A DNA stretch of 28,960 bases. Origin: Bacteroidota bacterium (GTDB lineage Bacteria; Bacteroidota; Bacteroidia; Bacteroidales; Bacteroidaceae). Within the stretch, counting starts at the first letter, position 1, and every line of letters starts with the position of its first letter. Positions 1 to 7,891 of this stretch are shown one piece after another. The position numbers and the translations under genes were made by a program. Where the stretch lies: assembly GCA_023458215.1 (NCBI GenBank), contig JAEXAJ010000017.1, forward strand, positions 1 to 28,960, read 5' to 3'. The notes below the pieces were generated by a model. It was not told the DNA's origin. It did not search any database and was given only the letters and a program-made list of their open reading frames with translations.

Positions 1-1235
1 ATAGTAAAGTGATGGGTAATAACGAGTATTATGAGCAAGTGCTACGTGTCTTGACATTGCTTCATTCATCAACATTGAAAGCCTTACCGATAAGTGATGA
101 GAAATGGTACGAAATTGATGATGTACAGGATTTAGATATTGCTTCTACCATCTTTTCCAGTGATGAAACGAAATATAAGGAATATCACAAGCGTTATGGA
201 GGCTTTTGGCGTTTCCCTAAATTATTGGATTATTGTTATCTTGTTAATCCATATTTTCCTCCCAAGCGAATGAGAGATGAACTTCGTGCCAACTTTGATA
301 CATTGCTTACGGAATACCCTTCGGGAATGTATGTGAATTCCTTGTTAGCTGGAAAGTACTTTGGTATTAAGCAGGAATATGTAGTAGTTGGAAATGGTGC
401 AGCAGAACTTATCAAGGTTGTAATGGAAGAACATACGGGAGATAAGGTGGGGGTAATTTATCCGACATTTGATGAATATCCCAACCGCCTTCGTCCGGAG
501 CAAATTGTAGCATACATTCCACAAAACACCAACTTTGTTTATACAGCTGACGATTTGATGGACTTTTATGCAGATAAATCAATTTCTCTATTATTGCTTA
601 TCAATCCTGATAATCCGTCCGGAAACTTCATATCCAAGAAAGATGTGCTTAGACTGGCTTCTTGGTGCGAGGATAGAAAAATACGTCTGATTGTTGATGA
701 AAGCTTTGTGGACTTTACCACTGGATATGCTGACAACAGTCTGTTGCATAATGATATTTTGCAGAAATTCCCGACTATGATGGTAATGAAATCCATTAGT
801 AAGTCTTATGGAGTTCCAGGTTTGCGTCTAGGAGTGTTTGCATCATCGGATACTGCTCTGATAGCTCGTATAAAAAAAGAGGTTTCTATTTGGAATATCA
901 ACTCTTTCGGTGAGTTCTATCTGCAAATCTATGGCAAATATGAGAAAGATTATGCCAAGGCATGCCAAAAGTTTATAGCAGAGCGTGAGAAGTTCTATAG
1001 AGAATTGACACAAATTCCATATCTACATGTTATCCCCTCGCAAGCTAACTATTTCTTGTGTGAAGTTATTGATAGATTCAGTTCTGCTGAGTTGACTCAG
1101 AAGTTGATAGAACATGATGTAATTATCAGTAATTGTGGATTAAAATCTAATATGAATGGACGGAATCTGATTCGTCTGGCAATTAGAAGTCGAGAGGATA
1201 ATTCGAAGTTGGTTCAGATTTTAAAAGACTTATAG
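1..1235 (+). CDS. Nucleotidyltransferase-aminotransferase fusion, 5' end outside window
   Basis: Most of this 3' fragment is a fold-type I, class I/II PLP aminotransferase of the histidinol-phosphate aminotransferase/CobD kind. An NPDNPSG motif (about 606-626) and the Schiff-base lysine in SISKSYG (codon 801-803) are visible, followed by GLRLG. The first 50 or so residues are not aminotransferase: KWYEIDDVQDLDIA resembles the C-terminal end of sugar or choline-phosphate nucleotidyltransferases. The frame is open to the left edge, so the GTG at 9 and ATG at 12 are probably internal and the real gene starts upstream. I infer a bifunctional cytosolic enzyme that makes and activates an amino compound for the polysaccharide. 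The next gene begins 16 bases downstream, so they are probably co-transcribed. The substrate cannot be told from sequence. Confidence 0.8.
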   Translation, partial: SKVMGNNEYYEQVLRVLTLLHSSTLKALPISDEKWYEIDDVQDLDIASTIFSSDETKYKEYHKRYGGFWRFPKLLDYCYLVNPYFPPKRMRDELRANFDTLLTEYPSGMYVNSLLAGKYFGIKQEYVVVGNGAAELIKVVMEEHTGDKVGVIYPTFDEYPNRLRPEQIVAYIPQNTNFVYTADDLMDFYADKSISLLLLINPDNPSGNFISKKDVLRLASWCEDRKIRLIVDESFVDFTTGYADNSLLHNDILQKFPTMMVMKSISKSYGVPGLRLGVFASSDTALIARIKKEVSIWNINSFGEFYLQIYGKYEKDYAKACQKFIAEREKFYRELTQIPYLHVIPSQANYFLCEVIDRFSSAELTQKLIEHDVIISNCGLKSNMNGRNLIRLAIRSREDNSKLVQILKDL

Positions 1236-1251
1236 TAATTAGGGTTTGAAT

Positions 1252-2280
1252 ATGAAAAAAGTTTGTATTTGCGGAGGAGGAGCGCTTGGGCATGTGATAG
1301 CTGGATATTTGTCTGCACGTGGAAAGGCAAATGTATCTATTTTGACTAACCACCCTTCTGACTGGCAATATGAAATAACTATTTTTACTCCGGATAATAT
1401 TAACAATGAATTTGTAGGAAAAATAGATTGTATTTCTTCGGACCCGAAAGATGTGTTAGCAGATGCTGACGTTGTGTTGATTTGTTTACCGGGATTTTTG
1501 ATAAAAAAAGAACTTTTAAAGATTAAAGATTATCTAAAGAAGGGGGCTTATTTGGGTAGCGTTTTTTCTTCTACGGGTTTTTTCTTTGAAGCTATGGAGG
1601 TATTAGATGACAAAATACCTCTTTGGGGATTTCAACGTGTGCCCTTTATTTCCCGTGTGAATAGCTATGGTTGTTCTGCTAATTTATTAGGTTATAAAAA
1701 ATCTCATCATATAGCAATAGAACGTGATTCGGAGGAAAATAAGGAATTATTTAGACAATGGGTGGAGTTTGCATTTGAACGTCCTACCTTACTATTAAAT
1801 AATTATTTAGAGGCAAGTCTGACTAATAGCAATCCAATTTTGCATACATCGCGGCTTTATACGATGTTTATTGATTGGCGACCAGGGAAATATTATCCAC
1901 ATAATATTCTTTTTTATGAAGAATGGACAGATAATGCAGCGGATATGCTTATACAGATGGATGCAGAATTTTTTAAACTACTTTCAGTTCTTCCTGTAAC
2001 TCCTGATTATCTACCTACTATACTGAATTATTATGAAAGTATAGATGCTCGAACTTTAGCCAATAAACTTTCTTCCATTTCTAGTTTTCAAGGAATTTTG
2101 TCTCCAATGAAGGAAGAACCAGCAGGATGGGTTCCTGATTTTTCAAGTCGATATTTTGTCGAGGATTTTGAATTTGGCTTAAAGTATATTTGGCAATTAG
2201 CTCATAAATATAATATTCCAGTACCCAATATTGATAGAGTTTATACATGGGGATGTTGGGCCGTATCTCAAAATAGATAA
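1252..2280 (+). CDS. NAD/NADP octopine/nopaline dehydrogenase family protein
   Basis: A 342-residue cytosolic oxidoreductase. The N-terminus is a Rossmann fold with GGGALG at residues 8-13. The second half matches the octopine/nopaline dehydrogenase C-terminal domain, with NSNPILH at residues 192-198; in this family an N-P-x-x-H motif supplies the catalytic histidine. Known members join an amino acid to a 2-keto acid by reductive amination, but relatives in polysaccharide loci are poorly characterised. I chose ATG 1252 because it directly precedes the KKVCICGGG strand; a TTG six bases upstream is less likely. It follows the aminotransferase fusion by 16 bases and precedes the flippase by 28, so it may act on the same amino compound. 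The family call is firm and the substrate unknown. Confidence 0.8.
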   Translation: MKKVCICGGGALGHVIAGYLSARGKANVSILTNHPSDWQYEITIFTPDNINNEFVGKIDCISSDPKDVLADADVVLICLPGFLIKKELLKIKDYLKKGAYLGSVFSSTGFFFEAMEVLDDKIPLWGFQRVPFISRVNSYGCSANLLGYKKSHHIAIERDSEENKELFRQWVEFAFERPTLLLNNYLEASLTNSNPILHTSRLYTMFIDWRPGKYYPHNILFYEEWTDNAADMLIQMDAEFFKLLSVLPVTPDYLPTILNYYESIDARTLANKLSSISSFQGILSPMKEEPAGWVPDFSSRYFVEDFEFGLKYIWQLAHKYNIPVPNIDRVYTWGCWAVSQNR

Positions 2281-2308
2281 TAAGCGGTAATAAATTTGTA
2301 ATTACAGA

Positions 2309-3565
2309 ATGAATATTCTTCAATCTATAAGGAATCATAAAGTAATAGTTCAGAATACAGGATATCTGACTGCTGTAGAGGTAATGCGTATGCTTCTTCC
2401 TTTTGTCGCTTTGCCCTATGTGATACGTACAATTGGTGGAGAACGTTATGGTACAATTGCGTTTGCGCAAACCGTTATATCGTATTTTGTTATCTTTATT
2501 AATTTTGGAATGGATGTATCGGCAGTGAAGGATGTTTCTGTACATCGTAAAGATAAGGCACGTTTGAATCAAGTGGTTTCTTCTGTATTACTGCTTAAGT
2601 TTTTTCTTTTTTTATTGGCCTTTTGTATTCTTCTTATAGGAATAGCCTTTATACCCTATTTGCGGAGTGAATGGTTGTTGTATTTGTTTGCTTTTATGTC
2701 CTGTTTTTCGGAGATATTGTTTCCTGTTTGGTTTTATCAGGGGATCGAGAAAATGAAATATCTGACACTTATCCGATTTACCTCTATCCTTTTCTATACG
2801 GCTACGGTCTTTCTGTTTGTACGAAGTGAGGACGATTATGTAAATGTTGCTTTGCTTCAGTCCTTAGGGTATGTTGTGTCAGGCGCAATCTCTTTTTATG
2901 TGTTGCTTAAAGTTGAAAATGTTCGATTACTGCTTCCGTCTACGAGTGATTTAAAAAGATGTTTTGTAGATAGTATTCCGTTTTTTATGTCACGCATATC
3001 CGTGGTGGCAAACAATGGTATGGCAAAAATAGTTAGTGGTATTTTCTTTAATATGGAAATGGTAGGTGCCTTTGATCTAGCTCAGAAAATAGCTACTTCT
3101 GCATTAGTTCCGATGCAAATGATGAATCAGGCTGTTTTTCCACATATTGCTAAAACAAAAAGCATTTCTTTTGTTCGCAAATACTTGCGTATAGATATGT
3201 TGTTGTCATTTAGTGCGGCAATACTTGTACTCCTTTTAGCTCCTTGGGGGATAGAACTCTTTGCAGGTAATCAATATCCGGCTGCTGTGCCTTTGTTGCG
3301 TATACTAGCGGTGTGGGTGTTCCTCGGCGGGATTACTACTTATATAGGTGCACCGGTATTAGTCTCCTTTGGATATCCCAAACCTTTTAATATCAGTGTA
3401 TTACTATCCACATTGTCTCTTGTTTTACTTTATGTGGGAGGCTATGCTTTTGATTTGTTTTCTATGTATTATTTTGCTTGGACACTGGCGTGCTCTGAGT
3501 TTGTAATATTGTTATATAGATGGTATTATTGCCTGGTATTAAATTTATTCAAATGTAATAGCTAA
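2309..3565 (+). CDS. wzx: Wzx-type polysaccharide flippase (PST/MATE-like)
   Basis: A 418-residue protein made almost entirely of hydrophobic helices, about 12 by eye, with short polar loops. The N-terminus (NTGYLTAVEVMRMLLPFVALPYVIRTIGG) is the usual opening of the Wzx/polysaccharide transport family, and YGTIAFAQ follows it as in many O-unit flippases. It should move the undecaprenyl-linked repeat unit across the inner membrane for polymerisation. A Wzy-like gene lies four genes downstream, which fits a Wzx/Wzy-dependent capsule or O-antigen locus. Length is normal for the family. The symbol describes the role and not a specific orthologue. Confidence 0.88.
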   Translation: MNILQSIRNHKVIVQNTGYLTAVEVMRMLLPFVALPYVIRTIGGERYGTIAFAQTVISYFVIFINFGMDVSAVKDVSVHRKDKARLNQVVSSVLLLKFFLFLLAFCILLIGIAFIPYLRSEWLLYLFAFMSCFSEILFPVWFYQGIEKMKYLTLIRFTSILFYTATVFLFVRSEDDYVNVALLQSLGYVVSGAISFYVLLKVENVRLLLPSTSDLKRCFVDSIPFFMSRISVVANNGMAKIVSGIFFNMEMVGAFDLAQKIATSALVPMQMMNQAVFPHIAKTKSISFVRKYLRIDMLLSFSAAILVLLLAPWGIELFAGNQYPAAVPLLRILAVWVFLGGITTYIGAPVLVSFGYPKPFNISVLLSTLSLVLLYVGGYAFDLFSMYYFAWTLACSEFVILLYRWYYCLVLNLFKCNS

Positions 3566-3590
3566 ATATAAAATTTACAATTCGTCAAAA

Positions 3591-4382
3591 ATGATAAGTG
3601 ACTCGGAACAAAATCAATTACGGCAGAAGTTTAATCCAGATGGATCTTTATTGCGTCAGCACCAGTTAAGAATGTTAGAAATGTTAAAGTATCTTGATGA
3701 TTTATGTAAAAGTAATAACATTAGCTATTGGTTATCTTCTGGAACTTTATTAGGGGCTGTAAGACATGGGGGATTTATTCCATGGGATGATGATTTAGAT
3801 GTTGAAATGTTAAGGCCTGATTATGATAGATTAATTAAAATATTAAAAAGTCAACAATCTTCTAAATATATTATTCAAACTAATGATACAGAAACAAAAT
3901 ATGTCTTAGCTTTTGCTAAGTTAAGAGATTTACATTCATTGGCTGTTGAAAAAAGTGCACCTGAATACAGGCATAACGGATGTTGGATTGATATATTTCC
4001 TCTTGAAAAGAATACATTGCCTTGCTTAAAATTTTCAGTATGTGTTTATTATTTTTTTTTAGCTCCATATGGAATTATTAAGAATAGACCTATACTGTTG
4101 TCTAAAGTTTATAAATTTATTATTTACAAACTTTTGTTTAATTGGATATATCATATAAATAAACTTCTCCCACTGAAAAAATATTATCATACTTGTGGTG
4201 TTGAGTTTTATAAAGGTAGGGATTTTGAAGATATTTTTCCTTTACAGAAAATCAAATTTGAGGGAGGAGTTTTTCCTTCGCCAAATAATAGTGATAACTA
4301 TTTGAGAAAGATTTATGGAAACTACTTAAATATACCTTCTATTGATAAAATAGAAACTCATAATTTGGAAATATCATTGTAA
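3591..4382 (+). CDS. LicD family phosphotransferase
   Basis: A 263-residue LicD family protein. The hallmark region is complete: SSGTLLGAVRHGGF (about residues 49-62) followed by the acidic cluster WDDDLD (65-70), which resembles metal-binding acidic residues of the nucleotidyltransferase-like fold. The C-terminal block with fPSPNNSDNYLRKIYGNY is also typical. LicD proteins move phosphocholine, phosphoethanolamine, ribitol phosphate or sugar phosphate from a nucleotide donor onto a glycan. Here the likely donor maker is the nucleotidyltransferase fused to the aminotransferase at the window start. The gene is strongly AT-rich compared with genes right of 10,590, suggesting recent acquisition. 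It appears intact and ends about 60 bases before the left arm of a decayed insertion sequence. Confidence 0.85.
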   Translation: MISDSEQNQLRQKFNPDGSLLRQHQLRMLEMLKYLDDLCKSNNISYWLSSGTLLGAVRHGGFIPWDDDLDVEMLRPDYDRLIKILKSQQSSKYIIQTNDTETKYVLAFAKLRDLHSLAVEKSAPEYRHNGCWIDIFPLEKNTLPCLKFSVCVYYFFLAPYGIIKNRPILLSKVYKFIIYKLLFNWIYHINKLLPLKKYYHTCGVEFYKGRDFEDIFPLQKIKFEGGVFPSPNNSDNYLRKIYGNYLNIPSIDKIETHNLEISL

Positions 4383-4514
4383 AATTTATTGTGGAATTAT
4401 TGGCTTCACTCCTTGTGCTGTTTTTTTTGATATTGAACTTTAATAATGTGAGTACTCAAATTAGGGCTCTATTTTAAAATATCTACATTTGCTGCGAACT
4501 TAAAAATTATATTT

Positions 4515-4652
4515 ATGTATAGCAGCGCCGATCTTGAAAGATTTTACTTTCAATACCAAACTGAAGGATTGCCTAATGGCAGCTCCGTCCAGGACTTCTG
4601 TGTAAGAAACAAAGTCCCTTACAATATTTTTTCTAAATGGTACAAAGAATAG
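4515..4652 (+). pseudogene. Truncated transposition accessory protein (IS66 TnpA-like)
   Basis: A 45-codon reading frame starting at ATG 4515. It translates as a short helix (ADLERFYFQYQ) followed by SVQDFCVRNKVPYNIFSKWYK. That pattern, with FC, a small loop and F.KWY, resembles the N-terminal helix-turn-helix of IS66-family accessory proteins common in Bacteroides. Normal members continue well past the tryptophan. Here the stop codon overlaps the left inverted repeat of the inner insertion sequence, so the gene was cut by that insertion. The family assignment rests on pattern recognition and is moderate. Confidence 0.45.
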
Positions 4653-5514
4653 TTCGTTAAGTTTTGAATTAACATAAAAAAAAGTAGGTCAAGTCCTGCG
4701 AATTCATTAAATTAAGGATAACTACATCTTCAATTATAATGAACCATACAGAACTTGACCAATATCTTGAGATCATAAAAGTGTGCCTGATAGAATCTGC
4801 TACGAAGATAAACAAATGGCGTGAAAAAATTATGCTTGAAGTGTTACTTTTTTTTGTGAATGGTGCCATCCAGATGGGCTTTCATGTTATTAGCCGTTTG
4901 CGAGACGACGCTTCGCTGCGATACCTGACCACACAATTGCCAGTGGTAGGTCTAAAAAATACGATGGTAAGATTGACATAAAGAATATAGATGAAGATAG
5001 ATTTGAAGTTATTGCGCTAGATAATAGACAAGGTCGTATACTCACAGTTGTTGTGAATTCTGTTTCCTTGAAAGGAAATATTCGTTTATGTATTTGGGAG
5101 AGCGCAGACAAGAGGATACATAAACTCTACTTCTCAACGGATATCCAAATGGTAGCTAAGGAAATTATTGACTATTACAGAACGCGTTTTCAAATCGAAT
5201 TTTGCTATCGCGATTCAAAGCAATTCACTGGATTAACCGACTCTCAAAGTCGCGATTTGAATAAATTACACTTTCATTTTAACGCTTCGCTTACAAGTGT
5301 GAATCCGGCTAAAGTCAAAGAGATAGAAAAAGGAACCGTATTGTCAATGGCATCAGTAAAGATGCTGTATCATAACATATCTTCATCATGCAACGATTTA
5401 TTTCTGTGTTAAGGATCAAATCAAACGAAGAAATAAATCGAAGGTTATGTGAAGAAGGGATTAGTTTTGCGGCAATTGCAACATAAATGTAAATGAAATA
5501 TTTAACGAACTATT
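4648..5514 (+). mobile_element. Inner IS4-superfamily insertion sequence relic
   Basis: A 13-base perfect inverted repeat, AATAGTTCGTTAA at 4648-4660 and its reverse complement at 5502-5514, brackets a broken IS4-type transposase. The 867-base length is shorter than a complete element of this type, consistent with the internal deletion in the transposase. No direct target duplication is visible at the edges (left flank ends TACAAAG, right flank begins GTTTAAC). It sits inside the remains of another element. Confidence 0.7.
4739..5486 (+). pseudogene. IS4-type DDE transposase pseudogene
   Basis: Three frames must be joined to follow this transposase. It opens at ATG 4739 with a helical start (NKWREKIMLEVLLFFV), then jumps directly to GFHVISRLRDDASLRYL, so the central part that normally carries the first catalytic acidic residues is missing. 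Around 4930-4950 the frame shifts; the new frame reads GRSKKYDGKID and runs through YYRTRFQIEFCYRDSKQF (about 5177-5224). That stretch fits the Y(2)R(3)E(6)K signature of IS4-type enzymes exactly. A second shift near 5395 leads to the C-terminal FAAIAT and a stop at 5484-5486. With an internal deletion and at least two frameshifts it cannot be functional. Confidence 0.8.
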
Positions 5515-5613
5515 GTTTAACGGTTGCAGAGATTGTTTGAGCCTCTCTCCAAAAAATATCGGATTGGCGCTATGCCAATAGTTAATAAGAAATCAAATTT
5601 TTAACGCAATTGA

Positions 5614-5640
5614 TTTTAGGCACTGAAAAAGTGCCTAAAA
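5614..5640. repeat. Perfect hairpin TTTTAGGCAC / GTGCCTAAAA
   Basis: A 10-base perfect inverted repeat with a 7-base loop in the right arm of the outer insertion-sequence remnant. No T-run follows, so it is a poor intrinsic terminator. It may be a subterminal structure of the element. Transcription of the downstream glycosyltransferase would have to pass through it. Confidence 0.5.
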
Positions 5641-5679
5641 TGGGGCGATGCCCTAAATTGAGTACTAACCATTATTAAT

Positions 5680-6816
5680 ATGAAATTACTTTATTGTATC
5701 CCTTCTTTGGACTCTTCCGGTGGTACTGAACGTGTATTAACTAATAAAGTTAACTATTTGGCTCAGAATACAAATTATACAATTTATCTAGTTTTGACAG
5801 AAAAGCAGAAAAAGATTCCGTTTTATGCGATTCATCCGTCTGTAAAAATAATACATTTGGATATTGATTTTAAATCTATTGCAAAATACAATTTAATAAT
5901 AAAAATACTAATTTATTTTTTTAAAAAGCTCGTTTATAAGTCTAAATTGGCAAAATTGTTGTACGAAATAAAGCCTAATATAACAACGACACTGTTATCT
6001 CACGAGATTGATTTTTTAAATGATATTCAAGATGGTAGCGTTAAAATAGCAGAATGTCACTTTAATAAAGACTTTAGGTTTTCGTTTGTGAAAAATACTA
6101 CGTCTAATCGTTTAAAATTAGCTATTGCTAATTGGAGAAATCAACAACTGATTAGTAAAGTGAAGAAGAGTGATCATTTAGTTACTTTGACGCATTTGGA
6201 TTATGAAGAATGGTCAGAAGTGACTTCAAAATCAGTAATACCCAATGCTTTACCATTTATATCAAAATTTAAATCGGATTGTAAATCTAAAAAAATAGTT
6301 GTAGCCGGTAGGTATACCCGTGAGAAAGGATATGATTTGCTGTTAAATGTGTGGAGAGATGTAGAGATATTATATCCTGATTGGAAACTTTACATTTATG
6401 GAGATGGAGTTGAGCGGATTAATTTAGAAAGTTTTGTCTTAGAAAATAATTTGTGTAATGTTTTTTTAGAACATTCAGTTTCTGATATTTCTGAAAAATT
6501 CAGAGAAGGAAGTTTTTCTATCTTGTCATCTAGATTTGAAGGTTTTGGAATGGTAATCATTGAAGCTATGGAATGTGGTTTACCTGTAATAGCGTTTGAT
6601 TGTCCTTGTGGTCCTAATGAGATAATTTTACATTGTGTTGATGGAATTTTAGTTCCTCCTAATAATCTTGAGAAGTTAAAAGAAAGTATTTGCTACATGA
6701 TTGCAAATGAGAATTCCAGAATTGAAATGGGGAAAAAAGCTGCATTAAAAGCGTCACAGTTTTCTAATGATATAATTATGAAGAAATGGGTACAATTGTA
6801 TCAACAAATAGTTTAA
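5680..6816 (+). CDS. Glycosyltransferase family 4
   Basis: A 378-residue cytosolic or membrane-associated GT4 glycosyltransferase with a GT-B fold. The N-terminal domain opens with LLYCIPSLDSSGGTERVL, where the GGTE loop is typical of GT4 enzymes acting on lipid-linked glycans. The C-terminal domain begins near KKIVVAGRYTREKGYD and carries the E-x7-E donor-binding motif in EGFGMVIIEAME, followed by PVIAFDCPCGPNEII. It should add one sugar of the repeat unit; donor and linkage cannot be read from sequence. The start codon lies about 2 bases beyond an insertion-sequence end, so its upstream region may derive from that element. The 3' end overlaps the next gene by about 31 bases if that gene starts at 6786. 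Confidence 0.85.
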   Translation: MKLLYCIPSLDSSGGTERVLTNKVNYLAQNTNYTIYLVLTEKQKKIPFYAIHPSVKIIHLDIDFKSIAKYNLIIKILIYFFKKLVYKSKLAKLLYEIKPNITTTLLSHEIDFLNDIQDGSVKIAECHFNKDFRFSFVKNTTSNRLKLAIANWRNQQLISKVKKSDHLVTLTHLDYEEWSEVTSKSVIPNALPFISKFKSDCKSKKIVVAGRYTREKGYDLLLNVWRDVEILYPDWKLYIYGDGVERINLESFVLENNLCNVFLEHSVSDISEKFREGSFSILSSRFEGFGMVIIEAMECGLPVIAFDCPCGPNEIILHCVDGILVPPNNLEKLKESICYMIANENSRIEMGKKAALKASQFSNDIIMKKWVQLYQQIV

Positions 6817-7880
6817 TTGATTTATGCAGAAAGTGTGTAATGTTAGGGCTTGTCTTTCTGCTTTATTTAAAATTTGTAGTTCAAATAGTTTTTGAATCTT
6901 CATTTATTGTATTAGATGTGTTTTTGTATCTTTTATTGATATTATCTTTAAACTTTAAGAAGGTCAGAGGAACTATTATATTTGCTTTAGTAATAGCGGT
7001 TATTAGTATTTTAAATCCAGCAGCGCGAAATATATTCTTGATATTTCTTACTTCTTATATATTATGTGAATTTAGATTAGATACTTTTCTTAAATTAAAT
7101 CTGTTTATTGCGTTAGGTGTTTTTCTTCTTTGCTCAATTTTTATATTATTAGGTATTACTCACTCTGAGATGTTTAAGCAATCTATTTTTGATACCAGAG
7201 TACGCTGGGATTACGGAATGGGAAATCCTAATACTTTTGCGCTTTTTGTCTACTCTATTTTGATAAATATTTATTTGATTTTTGGCCAAAAGCAAAAATG
7301 GATTATTGCATTAATTATGCTAGTCGGTTATTTAACTTATTCATATACAGGGTCACGTACATTTTGTGTGTCTATTATTATACTAATTGTTTTTCATTTA
7401 TTTAGATGCTTTCTAGCAAATTTACGTATTGTGAGATTAGTTCTTCAATTATCTCCTCTAATTATTTTTTTTTTAGTATTTTTCTTTGCAAAGAAAGTAG
7501 CTGATTTTCCGATTGCCAATTTCGTTTTAAGTGGGCGCCTTGAACTATATAATACTTTTCTCAATTCGCTTTCTGTAACAGATCATATAATAGGAACGCC
7601 TTTGATTAATGATGATACAATTGACAGTGCTTTTTTACATTTATATTTTGAAAGTGGTGCTTTTGCTTTTCTTGTATTTGTCATAATGTTCTATATTACT
7701 ATCAAGCGTGCAACCAAGAAAGAAATGAAAGTATACATACCTTTATTTTGTAGTTACTTTGCAATGGGAGTTACAGAGTCGGTATTGACATTTATATTGT
7801 TATTTGGTAATATGGTTGTGTGGGTGATATTATTTCAAACCCTCCGTGGAAGACATTTACCGGATAATTTATGTAGCTAA
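6786..7880 (+). CDS. wzy: Wzy-type oligosaccharide repeat-unit polymerase
   Basis: A 364-residue integral membrane protein with about ten hydrophobic segments and a polar loop around SEMFKQSIFDTRVRWDYGMGNPNTFALF. Such R/W/G-N-PN loops resemble the O-antigen ligase/polymerase superfamily, and the SYTGSRTF stretch is also common there. It likely polymerises flipped repeat units at the periplasmic face. Two starts are possible: ATG 6786, overlapping the upstream gene, or ATG 6840, which begins right at the first hydrophobic helix (MLGLVFLLYLKFVV). I keep the longer form but the shorter is equally credible. Wzy proteins are very divergent, so the call rests on topology and context. The gene is very AT-rich. 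Confidence 0.72.
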   Translation: MGTIVSTNSLIDLCRKCVMLGLVFLLYLKFVVQIVFESSFIVLDVFLYLLLILSLNFKKVRGTIIFALVIAVISILNPAARNIFLIFLTSYILCEFRLDTFLKLNLFIALGVFLLCSIFILLGITHSEMFKQSIFDTRVRWDYGMGNPNTFALFVYSILINIYLIFGQKQKWIIALIMLVGYLTYSYTGSRTFCVSIIILIVFHLFRCFLANLRIVRLVLQLSPLIIFFLVFFFAKKVADFPIANFVLSGRLELYNTFLNSLSVTDHIIGTPLINDDTIDSAFLHLYFESGAFAFLVFVIMFYITIKRATKKEMKVYIPLFCSYFAMGVTESVLTFILLFGNMVVWVILFQTLRGRHLPDNLCS

Positions 7881-7891
7881 TAATTTCACAA

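Larger units (their letters stand above)
4440..5678. mobile_element. Outer insertion-sequence remnant with imperfect terminal inverted repeats
   Basis: Bases 4440-4467 and 5650-5678 are inverted copies of each other. Both carry the core AGTACTCAA.TTAGGGC and extend outward through TAATAATG, with about 25 of 28 positions matching. Only some 200 bases of left arm and 135 of right arm remain; the middle is occupied by a second, IS4-like relic. The left arm contains a short reading frame like an IS66 accessory protein. No clear target duplication is visible, since the matching flanks are inverted. The family is uncertain and the element cannot be mobile. Its right end lies directly before the start codon of the following glycosyltransferase. 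Confidence 0.5.

Noticed and set aside
2081..2572. 163-codon open frame on the minus strand
   Set aside because: It spans the ends of two well-supported plus-strand genes and shows no family pattern.
4440..5678. Target-site duplication of the outer element
   Set aside because: The matching flanks are reverse complements and belong to the inverted repeat, so they are not a direct duplication.
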